Source of the DNA: Limnephilus marmoratus
Taxonomy: Eukaryota; Arthropoda; Insecta; Trichoptera; Limnephilidae
Direction: 5' to 3'
DNA: 64,000 nucleotides
Assembly: GCA_917880885.1 (NCBI GenBank)
Contig: OU862913.1
Coordinates: 27,041,286-27,105,285, forward strand
Positions within the stretch are counted from its first letter, which is position 1. Every line of letters begins with the position of its first letter. The notes beneath the pieces are model-generated. The model was not told the origin of the DNA and searched no databases. It saw only the letters and a list, made by a program, of their open reading frames with translations. Made by a program: the position numbers and the translations under genes. This document shows positions 1 to 13,300 of the stretch, piece by piece.

Positions 1-3000
1 AAGAACAATTTAAGTTGGGTGGTATAATATTTGGTCAGAATTTATCTTTCTAAATGTGATTCATCATTATTTTTCAAATCCAATTTTATATAATAGCACC
101 GATTAGGTACCCGGCATGCGTTGCAAAGGCACTGAACGAAAGAAATTGTTTCTTCCTGCGTGTCCTTTCCTATGTCCCGCGAACTCCCCTTTCCGCGTTT
201 CCTTCCCTTCCCGCGAACCCTCCTCATCCTTTTTTCCCTCTCCCTTCCCGGATTATCCTTCCCTCCCGCCTTCCGTCCCTGCCGCTAAGCTGAATGAAAT
301 AAGAACACCTCGCGCGTCACCAATTTATTTTTTTATACAAATTTTCTTTTATACAAGAAACCTTCGCGGGCGTGCGCACTACAATTCACCAAAGTAACAT
401 CCAATCGGATGAATGGTGTAGGAAATAATGAGGGACAAATGAATTTATTGTAATTTAGAAAAAAGTAAATATTCACAATGATAATATGTTACATATCATT
501 CATTAACAGTTTTGGTTACTGTAATGTCCGTCTGAGCCAGTTGTGGCAGAGCTTATCCAGAGAGGACTTACAGATGTGGAAGACGAAGTATTACAGTGGG
601 TAATACACTAAATGAAGAGCGTAACAGTATTCTGTACTAGTATTTATTAGGGAGCTGCCTAAAGCCAAAAGAGGACGAATCTCGCACGCATCGCCTTATA
701 TAGATTCACGCCAGCATGCTATCTCGCTTGCACTCATACAATTCACACAGACATTACAGTTACCCAATTAGTAGAGAAATATTCTCGGATCTAACTGGGG
801 AGCTAGTCTATGTACTTATGTTATATATTTGGAACTAATAAAGTATTTGAGATAAATTATTTGGGTATAAAACTGCCAATAGATAATAATATATATAGTT
901 ACAAAAATGAAAATAGAATTCTTTGAAAAACATTGTAAAATATTATTACATATGTGTTCATAGATTGCAATACTTTTAAAGCCTTTAATATGATTTCCCT
1001 ATGAAAACAGCTCTAAAGAAGTAATCCATTTGTTATAAATTATTCCTTATAACATTTTTTTTTAATGTTACATGAGTGGATAAATTTTAGAAAAACAATA
1101 AATATTAATTATTTTATACACTGTTGAAAGTTTATAGCAATTAAAGTAGCGGAATTCGAATTGTTCGACCCCTGAAATTGCACACGACTCTACTGCGCAC
1201 TAGTTCGAGATCAAAGGTCATGAATGCGCCACAACGTGACTCGAGGTAAACAGAATTGTTATTAAAACTTGTTATGTAATTAGTGTGCTTATTACTGAGT
1301 ATCTAGGTAAATCGATAAGGTACTTATATTGTATTAATTTGCATACATTAATTAATATGGGAATATAAATAAAAACGCTAACAAGAGATTTATTAATATG
1401 CCATGCATTTTTAAAAGTTTTTTAATAATTGAACATTGCATTGTCACCTTACCAGTTCATTGCGATGTCATTTAAATTCAAAGTGTTGCAAATTTAGTGA
1501 TTCGTTCCTAACAGGAACTTTTTATATAAACTTTGTAATGATAATATTTAATTATTTTTAAGGTAAAATCGCGAACAAGGATGTTGAATGCGTTATATAA
1601 AATAAAGAATATAATTTTTTTTTACTGGTTTTTATAACTGGCTAAACCAAAACAGTTTTAAAATTCGAAAGAAACATACGTTCTCGTGTAGGAATATGAT
1701 TAAAGATATTCCACATTCTGGTATCTTCTGTTTTATTGTCAAGAAGATTTTTACGGAGGACTTTTAGCCCGTAGTTGGGACTAGTATAGTTGAAAACAAC
1801 TCTAACCTTCCAGTAGTCGCACCCTTGCGCCGAATATAAGCAGCCGCGCGCGGTCTGTGATTCCGCAACTTTAGGCGTCTGGTTTTAGAAGACGACTGAA
1901 TATTACATAATATATTATATAGCATATAATAAAAAAAAGTCTTTAATCTATATAAATAATAAATAAAAAACATTAATTGATAATTCCTTTTTAATTTTGT
2001 ACGTTATAGTGTAAGTCTGTTAAATCTCAATTTTTAGACATCTAACACAAAACAACGCTATAAATCAACATAAAGAAATAAGATAAAATTATAAACTTCT
2101 TATTTACGTATAACGTATTTACATAAAATAAAACCAAGTTCTAAATAATATGATATAAATATCATGAAACACTCACCCAGCTCTCAATATTATTCAAGAG
2201 ATTTTTCAAGTACTCGCGGAATCTGAGACCGCAAATATAAACAAAAGAACACGTGCGTTTGTAACGAATGTCGCTGGGGTACTGAGGGGACGTACCTCAC
2301 CCTCCCCGAGGATGTCATTGAAGCGCAATTGTCTATTGTATATAGTTAGCACATAATCAGTAAAATAAGTTCGCTGCGGTCTCACAGACCGCGCGCGACC
2401 ACTGAAGGGTTAAGACACAATAAAGAAATTCAATATTTTTTCCTTGTAACTAAATCAACAATATTTTTAATAATTTTAAAGTTCATTTTCGTAATTAAGT
2501 AATTTTGATACTTATATTTTTCAAATCCCAATCTAAATGGAGGGAACGCGTGACTTCATAGTGAAAGCAGTTTACTCGTTTGACAGAAAAACCACTTCTT
2601 CACGGGTCAGTCTCCAACAGTGTTCATTACACAATCAAAAACATACTTAAACCTGAATTACATTAAAAATATTAATTTTAGATATTTGTTTTTGCGATGT
2701 AAATTATGCGATATGTATTATTTTTAAATGAACCTTATGCAGGAAGCCCGGAGGATAATAATTTCTATATCGTCTTTGAGGATGCTGTATGAAGAGTCCT
2801 AATAAAAAATTACATGTTACATTATATGAGAAAAAAAGAAAAAGAAAGTTGATTTACATACGGTATTAAGAGTATAATGACATTTGTTTAGAAAAAATGT
2901 TTTTAGTGACGATTTGAGTTTGTGTGTATCTTGAATTTGTTTAATTTTATGTGGAAAGTTGTTTATATTATAATTTAACGGCCATGTAATATGGTCTTTT

Positions 3001-3059
3001 TTGGAATAGGCTTTTGTTTGCTTTTGGTATTAATAAGTTTTCTGTGAACCTTGTAGCAT
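1..3059. other. No gene recognised; AT-rich
   Basis: No open frame here has recognisable protein character. Positions 170-300 are rich in CCCT/TTCC pyrimidine runs with a low-complexity Pro/Ser frame. The stretch near 310-350 resembles the non-autonomous Helitron at about 51.0 kb, so part may be old repeat. Confidence 0.5.
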
Positions 3060-3061
3060 AT

Positions 3062-3334
3062 TTATGTGTTGAGTTTTTTTGTGGGAACTTGACTGTAGAT
3101 GATCGCACTAACATGCATAACTCCATTATATACATATATGTCTGTGACTGTCAGAATTTTCAGATTTTTAAACATAGGTCTACATGAATTCAGACGACCA
3201 GAGTTTGTAATTTTTCTCATGCATCTTTTTTGGATGATAAAAACATCTTTGGCATCTTTATACATACAACTATAATCTGCCCACACAAGGGGATTTGCTG
3301 TTCCGCAAAAACGTTCTTCCGTTTTGGTGTACAA
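3062..3334 (-). mobile_element. Non-LTR retrotransposon, reverse-transcriptase C-terminal fragment
   Basis: The minus frame reads VFIIQKRCMRKITNSG, CRPMFKNLKILTV and IYVYNGVMHV. This is the typical C-terminal region of jockey/CR1-like LINE polymerases (QKR..R.I......C.PLF..L.IL....LY.Y). Only the end is left and there is no polymerase core. Confidence 0.75.
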
Positions 3335-3337
3335 GGG

Positions 3338-3545
3338 TGGTTAGGAATCTGGAAGTCAGTATATGCAGAAGTGACTTGTGAATCCATCCCTCTCAATACG
3401 ATGCAAAGCGATGGGTCGGGAGAGTTCCGGCTGGAGAGGTGCAAGGGTTCTCCTCAACCAGACTCTCCCGATCCGGCCCCCCACGCAGCTGGTGAGCAGA
3501 TGCATCCTTCACCAAGACCTGGACCCGGATACCCCTGCTGATACT
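3338..3545 (-). repeat. SINE-B fragment (470-bp repeat family)
   Basis: Matches the middle of the family seen complete at 8543-9014, 20125-20571 and 29056-29527, including CTCTCCCGATCCGGCC and the ACCTGGAC segment. It is cut off at 3545 by the tRNA-headed SINE that follows. Confidence 0.65.
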
Positions 3546-3546
3546 G

Positions 3547-3957
3547 ACGGCCGGCGTAGGGCAGTGGTAAGGCGCTTGACTAGCATTCCGAAGGTCGCGG
3601 GATTGAATCCCGGGGTGGCAAATAAATTTTATTTGATTAATTTTTGTATTTCACAATTTATTCATTTAAAATAATATATAATATATTTGCGGCACGTTCC
3701 AGAGTGGAAGATACTCTCAGTATCGCCCTGGTGTAAGACCACCATTCAGAAATGAAACGTTGCTTGAATGGCTTTAGCCGTGTTTGATGACCAGATTTGA
3801 ATAGCCAGGTACTTCCCCACCTTCCTCTTCCCTATCTCCTTCCCCTCCCCACTACCTTCAACCTCACAACATACCCCAATTGGGGATGCCATAGTCCCAC
3901 TGGCTCCAGACGGGAGCAGTTGGGACTCTTGTGCGGTATTCATGTAAAAAAAAAATC
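3547..3957 (+). repeat. SINE-A, full length, tRNA-like head
   Basis: A tRNA-like head (B-box GGGATTGAATCCC near 3599) is followed by a tail with TTTGCGGCACGTTCCAGAG, the CCCTGGTGTAAGACCACC stretch, a pyrimidine-rich block and a final AGTTGGGACTCTTG, ending in an A-run. The same tail is seen at 31975, 36489 and, on the minus strand, at 14720. Pol III promoter boxes are expected in the head. Confidence 0.85.
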
Positions 3958-4149
3958 ACCGGCCGTAGCTTTCCACTTGGGGTGAGCTATGGTAGTAGCG
4001 TTAGATTTTCAATGAATGGTTCCCGAGGCGGCGGTACTCATATCAGATATCATTGAATGCGACGCAAAATAAAGCATACCACCGACGCGACTGGCGTTTG
4101 AAACAATTATAATTAATTTAAATAATTATCAAGCGCAGAGTGAAATGTC

Positions 4150-5410
4150 ACTTATTTATTTTATTTTATTTTACTTTATTTGGGAAACAAACAGTTGTAC
4201 ATATTTGATTAAATAATTACATTTGACAAATTTGCATGAACCAGTGAAGTTTCCACATTTGAGAATATAGAATTTAAAGAAAAAACAAAAAACTCATTAA
4301 TATAAGAAGTTATACATACATAATACCTAACTAGATTACAGAAAATCAGATGAAACCAACATAATAAAATCAGATGAAACCAACATAATAATTCATACGA
4401 AAATCAGATGAAACCAACATAATAAGAGAAAAACAATAAAATAAGGCACACAGCAGGATTCACGATCAACAATCTGTTTTGATCTTCTCCGTTACATATT
4501 TTGTGAATTGAACTGAGGACAAATGGAAAATATCAGCGTCTGAAAGGATATTTTTATATTTTGTGCACGTCCTTTTCAGAAATGTATGTTGTGAGTAGTT
4601 AGTTTTTGATTGTGGGATGTGGAATAGTTTGTTTGTTCTTGTATTACGTACTGGACAGTGGAAATGGATGTTTTCCAGAAGATAGTTGCTGTCAACAGCG
4701 TTGTTGATGATTTTGTATAAAAATTTCTGGTCGGATATATTTCTTCTCTCTTCTAGTGATGTAATTTTATGGAATGCTAAGGAATCTTTTACATGTTCTG
4801 ATATTCGGAACGATTTAAAGTCTAAGTATTTCAAAAATTTTTTTTGGATTCTTTCTAACCTTTCAATATTGACTTTGTATTGGGGATTCCAAATCACTGA
4901 TCCAAATTCTAGTATGGAGCGAACAAAAGAAAAATATAATATCTTGATTACATGTGGTGATCTGAATGGTTTAGTCACTCTTACAATGAATCCTAGGAGT
5001 TTGTAGGCCCTGTCACAAATGGAATTTATGTGTGATCGGAAAGACATTCCGGAGTCCATTATTATTCCTAAGTCCCTTACTTCACTACACCTTTTTAATT
5101 CAACTCCGTTTATTTTATATGGGAATGTAAGGGGGTTAGTGCTTTTGGTGAAAGATATTGTATTACATTTTTCTAGATTAAGGTACAGTTGGTTGTTCGC
5201 GCAATATAGTCCAAGCCTATTGATATCCTCTTGCAATTCTAGGCTGTCATTAATATTAATTACTTTTTTGTAAATTTTAATGTCATCAGCAAAAATTTGG
5301 ATTTTAGAGTTTTTGAAGCAAGAGTCTATGTCATTTATATACAAAATAAAAAGGAGAGGTCCGAGGTGTGATAGAACACAGCGAACTGTTTGCCTTGCAA
5401 TTATAATCAA
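4150..5410 (-). mobile_element. Non-LTR retrotransposon, 5'-truncated, long intact RT C-terminal frame
   Basis: An open minus frame at 4466-5410 contains LGPLLFILYINDI, the polymerase motif FADDIK, NLEKCNTISF, DLGIIMD and the C-terminal LERIQKKFLKYL, all standard for jockey/CR1-class LINE reverse transcriptases. The endonuclease and early palm motifs are missing. The 3' UTR carries three copies of a short unit containing AATCAGATGAAACCAACAT (4340-4425) and ends in an AT-rich (TTTTA)n-like tail near 4150. Confidence 0.85.
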
Positions 5411-5474
5411 ACACGTAATTTTCTTACGTTTTAACTCTGTTTGTTGAGGTGCTTTTGGGTAGGCAATATTCTTT

Positions 5475-5690
5475 TAAGTGAAAACTTCTTTAGCACCGTT
5501 GTGATTTGAAACCCGATGAAACAACATTAGCGATACAAAAAAAGACCATCACATACATATTTAGGATTTAGCCTTCGAGCGAATGAAATAGTATAATTGG
5601 TCTTCTCTTTATACGGTGCTTCGTAGTCTACCCCTATCTACTTTATTTTTCTAAAGGTTTCGCTTCTACAGACTGCAAACTGCACACGTT
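5475..5690 (+). repeat. Family C repeat (single-unit copy)
   Basis: Starts AAGTGAAAACTTCTTTAGC and ends with AAAGGTTTCGCTTCTAC then an ACTGCACAC-like end. The same ends occur at 15980-16715 and 24925-25610, where the internal part is expanded into tandem arrays. No coding potential. Confidence 0.6.
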
Positions 5691-5744
5691 TTTTTTTGTT
5701 TTTTCATATCGAATTAATAAATTTTTTGTCAGGTCATGTCTACC

Positions 5745-6099
5745 ACTCACAAATGATTTTGGGATACCGCAAGGTACTGTTTTGGGTCCATTACTTTTTA
5801 CCATGTACGTAAACGATATTTTTAAACAAAACCTCAGTGGAAACATTATATCTTACGCGGACGACACGGTTATCATAATTAAGGGTGGTGACTGGAAAAT
5901 TGTAAATGAAAATGCAAATAATGACATCCAAATCTTAAAAACCTGGTTCAATACAAACCTTTTTACAATTAATGCAAAAAAAACAGTTTATATTCCTTTC
6001 TCATTAAATTTATTCAAAACTTATCCCAACATTAATATAATTATACACAACAGAAAATGTAATAAAGATGTCTGTAATAATTCATGTACCATACAGTAA
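5745..6099 (+). mobile_element. Non-LTR retrotransposon RT fragment
   Basis: The plus frame reads GIPQGTVLGPLLFTMYVNDI, YADDTVII and TINAKKT. GxPQGSxLGPxLF and YADD are the core reverse-transcriptase motifs. The fragment stops near 6099 and has no tail. It is a different family from its neighbours. Confidence 0.85.
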
Positions 6100-6595
6100 T
6101 GTAATATACAGTTAAAGAAGAACCACTATAAAACAAAGCGAAATTATGTGTTTTTCATTTCAAAATTTGATCGCTTAAAAATATTTTAGGTGTTTTAATT
6201 AAATACTTCGGATAGAACACATATTGGCCTTTCAAATGATTGGGCATTTTTTAATCAATTATTTTTATAAGCCCAGAATAAAATAAAGTATCAGGCCTGC
6301 AAAAATTGCTTTAAACTTCAAAATCTCCTACTTGCGTACACAGTTTTGGTTATGCTTTTATTGTATAATGTGGCAAATTAAGTTCTTTAAAAAATGATTG
6401 TGAAACAATTAAATATTTATGTCCGAACTTCTAAAAATAAAATAAAACACGTGTTATGACGATGTTACCGTTAGCGGCCCGATTACGAATATTACATGAC
6501 GTGGTGCGTCGCCTTGTCTCAATACACCTATTTCGTGATGTTTCAAACAGTAAATAAGTCATTACGTATTAAAAGTTCTAAATATATTATGCTTT

Positions 6596-8381
6596 AGATA
6601 GTAATAAATCTGCTGGACCGGATGGTATTCCTCCCATATTTTTAATAAATTGCATTGATAGTTTGATATATCCCTTACATAAACTTTTTAACAAATCCTT
6701 AGCATCTGGCTGTTTTCCGGCTCTGTGGAAAAAGAGTTATTTAACGCCTATTAATAAAAAGGTGACAAAAGCGATATATCAAACTATAGACCTATTTGTA
6801 TTATGTCTGCTTTAGCCAAACTTTTTGAGTCATTAGTATTAGATACCATTGTAAAACCTATTAACAATATTTGTGTTCCTAACCAATATGGCTTTATCAG
6901 AGGTCGATCTACCTTAAGTAATTTAACTATCTATAATAATTACATATCCGAATCCCTTAGTCTGAAACAACAAGTGGATTCTATATACACCGATTTCAGT
7001 AAAGCATTTGTCGACATCACATTCTTATATCCAAACTCTGACTGTTAGGCATCAAAGGTAGTTTATTGACATGGATTATCAGTTACCTCAGTAATAGAGT
7101 GCTTAGTGTCAGGATTAATTTTATAGAATCCTATGTATTCGAGGCCACAAGTGGTGTCCCGCAAGGGTCCCACCTCGGCCCAATATTCTTCTTAATATTC
7201 ATTAATGACATTGTAAACATATTTAAGGATGTACAAGTCCTACTTTTTGCAGATGATCTAAAATTGTTTTAAAGAATACGAAATATATATGATTGCCTAA
7301 TTTTACAAGCTAATTTAGATGAATTTTTTAAATGGTGCGAACAAAATATGTTATTTTTGAACATTGAGAAATGTCAAGTAATGCGATTTTCCAGAACTCA
7401 TTCTCATATCTTACATGAATATAATTTAAACAATGTTAAATTAACACCAGTATTACAAATTCGCGACTAGGGAGTTATATTCGATTCAAACTTAACATTC
7501 ACAGCACATATAGATGATATAACTAATAAGGCTTTAAAGATTCTTGGCTTCCTTTGTAGAACCCTAACTGATTTTAAGTCCTTGGATTGCATTAAAATAC
7601 TGTACATTTCATTAGTTAGAAGTCAAGTAGAATATAATTCACCTATTTGGTCCCCTTTCTATAAAGTACACTCTAACAAAATAGAACGTGTTCAACACAA
7701 ATTTCTTAGGTACTTAAATTTCAAACTCAAAATTCCAATAGAAAACATTAATTATTTAAGTTTGATGAATCGACTTAATTTAATTACGTTGTCTGACAGA
7801 AGAATCATTTCAGACATAATTTTATTATACAGGGTTATGAACAACCTAATTGATAGCCCTGCCATCGTTGCTACCATTAAACTCCATGTACCGAAAAGGA
7901 ATACTAGACAAAATACAACATTCTTTTGCAACACATACACAACCAACTATCAATCACACTCACTTACCAATAGGATGCATGATTTAGGCAACAAATTTGG
8001 TGGTATTGTAGATATATTCGCTGATTCCCTTTATATTCTAAAATGCAATTTAAACCAACACTTTGTGGAATCCTACAAATTATTGTAACGTGGGTATAAT
8101 ATATTTTACGATTTGATGTGTTATTGTAATGTTTAATATTATATTTTGTTCTATGTTATTGTCAATATTACATTTTTAAAAATATGTCTCGGTTTTACGC
8201 AAGAATATACAAGTGGTTTTTTCTTCAATAACTACTTGTATATTCTTAAAAAAATTTCACTTTTTAACTTTTGGTATAAATTCTATGTATGTATAATCCT
8301 CGATAACTTAAATATTATTTTATAATCTATGTAAAAGCCCCTACGGGCGTATAACAACAATAAATAAATAAATAAATGTAC
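6596..8381 (+). mobile_element. Non-LTR retrotransposon (jockey-like), 5'-truncated, several stops
   Basis: Begins in SNKSAGPDGIPP and continues through LFESLV, QYGFIRGRST, DFSKAF, GVPQGSHLGPIFF, LLFADDLKLF, NIEKCQVM and a long C-terminal frame at 7582-8088. In-frame stops or shifts break it near 6770, 7045, 7270 and 7470. It ends in a (TAAA)n tail at 8361-8381. Family assignment rests on the motifs only. Confidence 0.88.
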
Positions 8382-8439
8382 AAATGTTAATAATTAGGTA
8401 AACACTGTAATATATAGAATGAAACAAAAAAAAATAAAA

Positions 8440-9292
8440 AATAACCAAACCATCACGCCGTTTCACCGCCGAGGAAGGCAGAGAGGACGGACCGCCAAAC
8501 TCGGTCTTGGCACACACTCCTTGCCTTGTTCACAATCATAACAAAATTTGGGAGGCGGGTATGGGTACCGCCGCCCCGGGAACCATTTATTGGATAACCA
8601 ACACCTCTGCCATAGGTCACCCCAAGTGGTTCGCTACGTTTGGTGACTTAGCAGGGGTGCCCGGGTTCATGGGGTAAGGTTTGTCCAGGTCTTGGCGGCC
8701 GATGCGTGAGCCCACCTGCTGCGTGGCCGGCAGGATCGAGAGAGACTGATTGAGGGAGGTCTTTTATCCTCTCCAGAATCTTTCGACTTACTGCCTTGCA
8801 CCGCAGTTGAAGGGATGGATTCATATATCCTTTTCTCCTGGACACACTGACTCCCAGATTCCTACCCACCCCTCATACCCTTTTCCTTCCCAGAACTTAC
8901 TTTCCTTCCCTTCCTTAAAAAAACCCTCCGCACAGCATCTCCTAAGATGACATAGGCCCTGAGGGAAATTATTTTCCTCAGGGCCTCCCGTGTGGAGCTA
9001 ATGTAAAAAAAAAAAACACATTGTCTCATATATGCTATTATTATTCGGACTCCTTGACATGGCCTAACTCAAGTATCTGATTCACTTGGTCGTGCCATGT
9101 CTTCTTCGGGCGTCCTCGACTTCTTCTATGATTCATACAATTGCGTCATATATTCTCCTTACACTCCTTTCCTCGTTCGTTTGCTCTACATGCTCAAATC
9201 ATCTGAGCGTTCTTTTCCTAATCTTACTCATTTCGCTTACATGAGCCTTGCATTCTTTGCAGATCTCCATGTTTCTCACACTGTCGAATAAT
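8440..9292 (-). mobile_element. LINE-D 3' fragment, split by a SINE-B insertion
   Basis: Two pieces (8440-8542 and 9015-9292) match the 3' part of the LINE at 20955-21661: the CACGCCGTTTC end, the segment encoding a Cys-rich SVCQ-like end, and the KTWHDQVNQIL region. SINE-B at 8543-9014 sits between them in the other orientation. Confidence 0.75.
8543..9014 (+). repeat. SINE-B, full length, with hairpin tail
   Basis: Runs from GGGAGGCGGGTATGGGTACC to an A-run. The tail holds a hairpin: GGCCCTGAGGGAAATTATTT is followed by its near-complement and then GTGTGGAG. At least a dozen related pieces are in the window. The tail is shared with the LINE at 53030-53624. Confidence 0.8.
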
Positions 9293-10389
9293 GGAATGTG
9301 ACTAAGTGCATAAATACCAATAATTGTTAATAAATAGATATCATTAATATATTTTAATGACTTTTGAGAGTGGGATAATTTGAGGAAATGCACTTAAAAT
9401 CCGCCTAAATTTTTATTTTATTTAATTTAAACTTAGAATGAAGTGAATCGGATGATAATTCCATGAGCTACGATTCCAGCCAACTTGAAAATGTGGTTTT
9501 GAGAAAAACGCGTTTAGTTTTCGCTTGTAACCGGGCGCTCATTTTCAGGTTTTAACCTACTTGGCGCGCACCGCTCCTAACTACATTTAAAGGTCGACTT
9601 TGATGCTATAACTTCGGGAATGCATTCTCCACATGTTCTTAGAATCGGCTGGACCAGACTTATGGCGATGCATCACGTCGTACAAATTTCAGGATCAGTC
9701 CGCTAATAATAACACTCCTTATGTAGATGGCGATAAGGTTTAAAACCCTGCTTAAGAACAGTCGCCTGTTTTGTTTTACTCCAGAAAAAATGTCTCCAAA
9801 AAGCATTTTTAATTTTATTTTGCTAAGTTCAGGCATAAATATTTAAATTAAAAATTAAACGATAACTTAAAAAAAAAAAGAAATTAATTTTCCACATTAT
9901 AAAACAAAAAAAATGCTCGATCATTAAAGTCAATGTGTATTCTGTTCGCAGTATTTAATAAAAAGCATCTAAAACATTTTTCATAGCAAATAAATTTACT
10001 AACGATTTTGCATTACTTTAGTAGCGCATCGTCTTAAATTGAAAAATTACCTAAAAGTATGTATTTATTGTAAAAAATACCCAGATATATATTTAATAAA
10101 AATAAAACAAAATAATTCAAAGAAAATATTTATTCAAAAATGGAACAAATTTCATAATAAAATAATAAGAAAAATAAACTTGAAGCACGTTCGTTCAAAA
10201 AACTTTGTGTTCAGAAAACATTTGTATGTTTTTTGTAGAAAACATTATTTGTTATTAATGTTATATGAACGTGTATAATAAAGTATTAAATTTTAAGAAA
10301 AAAATAAAAATAGTGAAAAAGACAATAAAAAACATAATATATAGATACCCATCTATTTTAAAAACATAATATAAATACATAAATAAAAG
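9293..10389. other. AT-rich stretch, nothing recognised
   Basis: Contains GAGAAAAACGCG near 9500, also present near 57265, so part is repeat-derived. A plus-strand AT-rich frame at 10039-10278 (79 residues, Lys/Ile rich) has no recognisable motif and is probably chance. Confidence 0.4.
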
Positions 10390-11260
10390 TATAGGATCGT
10401 CTTTCAGGGAGATGGCCGCATCATCTGCATCCATCACTCATTGAATGGAGAGCTGAGTCACTCGGTGTAAGGACATTGGTTGACTTCCGTGTCCTGCCCC
10501 AGAAGCTGGCTAGTCGGTGGGGAAGTAAGGCGGGGAATGAGTGAACTCCCTTCAGTGAACATCGTGGAGGCACTGCAGAACTGCGGAAGTTGCACAAGTT
10601 GCCTGTTTGCATTGTTGTATCACACCCTCAGCTTGTCCCATTGTGCTGCTGGGTATTGTGTCCACAGCTCAGATGTGTACAGGGCAGAGCAGTACGTCTT
10701 AAGAAGTAATTTCCAGATATCGTTGCTATAATAGGAGAGCCGCCTTGAGAGCATTCCGGTCTGTATATTAATGGCTCAGTTGTTCCATATCTTTAATATC
10801 TTCTGTAAAGATATGTCCCAAGTGTTTAACCTGTGTAGCCGCAAGCAGTTCATTTCCTTTAAGCCAGATTGATGGAATATTTAGTGGCTCTTTGTTGTGT
10901 TTGTATTAGATGACTGTTTTTTTAAATTTGTACGGCAAATAATATGAGTTTGTGTACTCTTTGCACAAGTCATCTCATCACTTTAATCGAGGGTGCCAGC
11001 AGCACCATGTCATCCACGTAATTGGTGTTGTTACTCCCTTCTCCGCAGATATGGCAACCAATCAGTGAAATGTTGAGTTTTTGTAGTAGGTCGTTTACGT
11101 AAATATTAAAAAAATGTAGTATGAGACATATTATCCCCTTGTCTGATTCCGCTTTTAAGAAATAAGAGTATAGAAGCAGCTCCTGCCCATTGAATGTTGT
11201 CCATACCAAATAGCCAGCATATTAACTACTGCTGCTAGAACATCTCACTTTATGAGTTTT
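10390..11260 (-). mobile_element. Degenerate non-LTR retrotransposon RT
   Basis: The minus frame near 11000-11100 reads FNIYVNDLLQKLNI, GCHICGEG and YVDDMVLLAPS, a LINE polymerase motif (normally YADDMVLL). The region near 10500-10600 reads like the C-terminal part of such an element, similar to that at 17738-17992. Many frame breaks. Confidence 0.75.
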
Positions 11261-11779
11261 CCTGTAATAAGTGGCGATCTAAGGCCTTGATTGGGTAGAA
11301 ATAACATCCATTAATGGTAGTTTTTCTTCTTTGTGGTAAGCTATGATCTTTTAAATTCAATTTATTTATTTACTTTGTAAATAGTTTGCCTTTTACCAGC
11401 ATGAACAATATTTTTCAAATAGTCTTGAAATCATTGTGGCCCAGGAATTCGGTGGGACATTTTCTAATATCGATGCATCCAGTTGATTGGATTTCATATC
11501 CATAGCTCTGCATTATGTTTTTTATGAGGCTGGAGTAAAGGGCAGCTAGAATAGAATAGAGCTGATCTCTTATGTACCTTACATGCTCAATAATAATGGC
11601 GTTGTACCCTGGACCTTTTCCTAGGGCGGTGTCCTTACTCGCACATAACTATTTCACGAGTGACATTCATGACACGGTCATCATTGGCCGCAGGTGGAAA
11701 TGTCAATATATATGGTTATATTGTATTTTCTTCTTCATCTCTGGCTTGCCATTGAAGTGAAATCATGTATTAGTTTCAT

Positions 11780-13300
11780 AGTGCTTTCACACAAACGAAG
11801 TATTGAAATCAGTAAGTCTGAACTTAAAGTTTAGGTCGCACATTTTATACCCGCGCTGTGCAAGCGGGTTTCCTACAGAGCGTCGGACCATCCAATCTTC
11901 TTCTTTCATATGATGTGAGTCAGAAACAGAGTTTGGCTTTCGTCTGTTAACTGCTAAGATGGAAAGCTGTCGCAACTGTTTTCAACCTATTTATCTTTAG
12001 ATGCCAATTAAGGAAATATTCGTCCATAGCTTTTATCAGATTAAGACTCTTTTCTGCTGCTTTAATGGTTTTGGGCTGTGACGACGAAGTCATCTGCATA
12101 AGCAATTTTTCTGCCTTTAGGGTGAGGAAGGTCTCCAATGTATATGTTAAAAAGTGATGGGACTAGTACTGTGACCTGCGCAAGGCTATTATTGATTGGT
12201 ATTTTTTTTGCATTTATGAGTTCATCGATAAACCCTGAAAGTGCGGCCAGTTAGCCGTTGCCCAATAAGTCTTACTATGGTGCCATCGTACATAGTTGCA
12301 GAATTCAATAAGGAGACCTTCGTGCCACACCGTATCGTAGGCCGCAAAGACATCAATGAATGCTGCCGCAGTCTTAAGCTGTTTCTGGAAATCAGATTTC
12401 ATACGTATTGTCAGTGCTAACACCTGGTTGCAGCAGTTACGGCCTGATCTGAAACAAGTTTGTTTTTGAGGAACCACATTCTCCAGAGCACAACTCGCTC
12501 TAGAAGGTACTTCAAAGTAGATGTGTGGTAGCTTTTGAATTCTCTGGTGGTTTTTTTCGGTTTAAGTATGGCAACAATTTTAGCCTTTTCCAGATATTTG
12601 GTATTTCTCCAGTTTTAAAATTTCTATGCCCAGCATGTTTCAAAAAGTCTGGGAGAACTCCTTTACATCGGCCTGCTTTCTCAAGTTTTGTTGAAGTGAG
12701 TGCGGTGTCGATAAGAATATCTTTTGGACCTTGAGACTTATGTTAGACTTTACTGCCGTTATTGAACTATGGAATAGTTAGTGCTTAACAGCATTTGGTG
12801 ACACTTTGAGCGTTTTTTTAGTTTGCGTTCTGCAGCTTCTTTTTCTGCTTGAGTGTGTGAAACTCATTTCTTCCATTATTCATCCTTCCATTTCATGCGC
12901 CCATTTTCCAGAGACAAGAGAACATAAGAACTAGTTTCTGGGTCATTCATCCAAAAGGAGTTCATTTTCTGAACTCCATGCTGGGGGAAACTGCTTGGCA
13001 TAATACTCGAAGCCCTCAAATGTATCACCTTGATTCTGGCTTTAAGAAAAGAAGTCTCTGAATTCATCAAAGCCATATTTTAATCCCCCGTGGTGTTGTT
13101 GATGCATGTGTTGAATGCTCGTCGTACAGGCAGCGGATAGTGATAGAGATTGTGAAGGATACAAGTTTAATATGCGAAGAGGACTGGACTTGGAGAAGCA
13201 GATTACTTGGATTCTGTTGTTAACCAATGACATCTCCAGACTTGCCTACCATCACCCAAATCCGTTAGCTTATGATAATTGGACAGCTGCCCAAATTGTG
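11780..13300 (-). mobile_element. Second degenerate non-LTR retrotransposon RT
   Basis: Minus-strand pieces read KAKIVAILKPKK (12540-12600), FRSGRNCCNQVLALT and AAFIDVFAAYDTVWHEGLL (12330-12450), then IKAMDEYFLNWHLKIN (11990-12050). These are consecutive RT segments in the right order. The part above 12.8 kb is probably the decayed 5' portion but has no clear motif. Confidence 0.75.

Noticed and set aside
116..397. Pro/Ser-rich 93-residue frame
   Set aside because: Low-complexity pyrimidine-rich DNA; no domain, no conserved context.
1150..1180. Possible last protease exon after an ATTTCAG acceptor on the minus strand
   Set aside because: The translation lacks the Asp-Ser/Gly-Gly pattern and any following protease strand.
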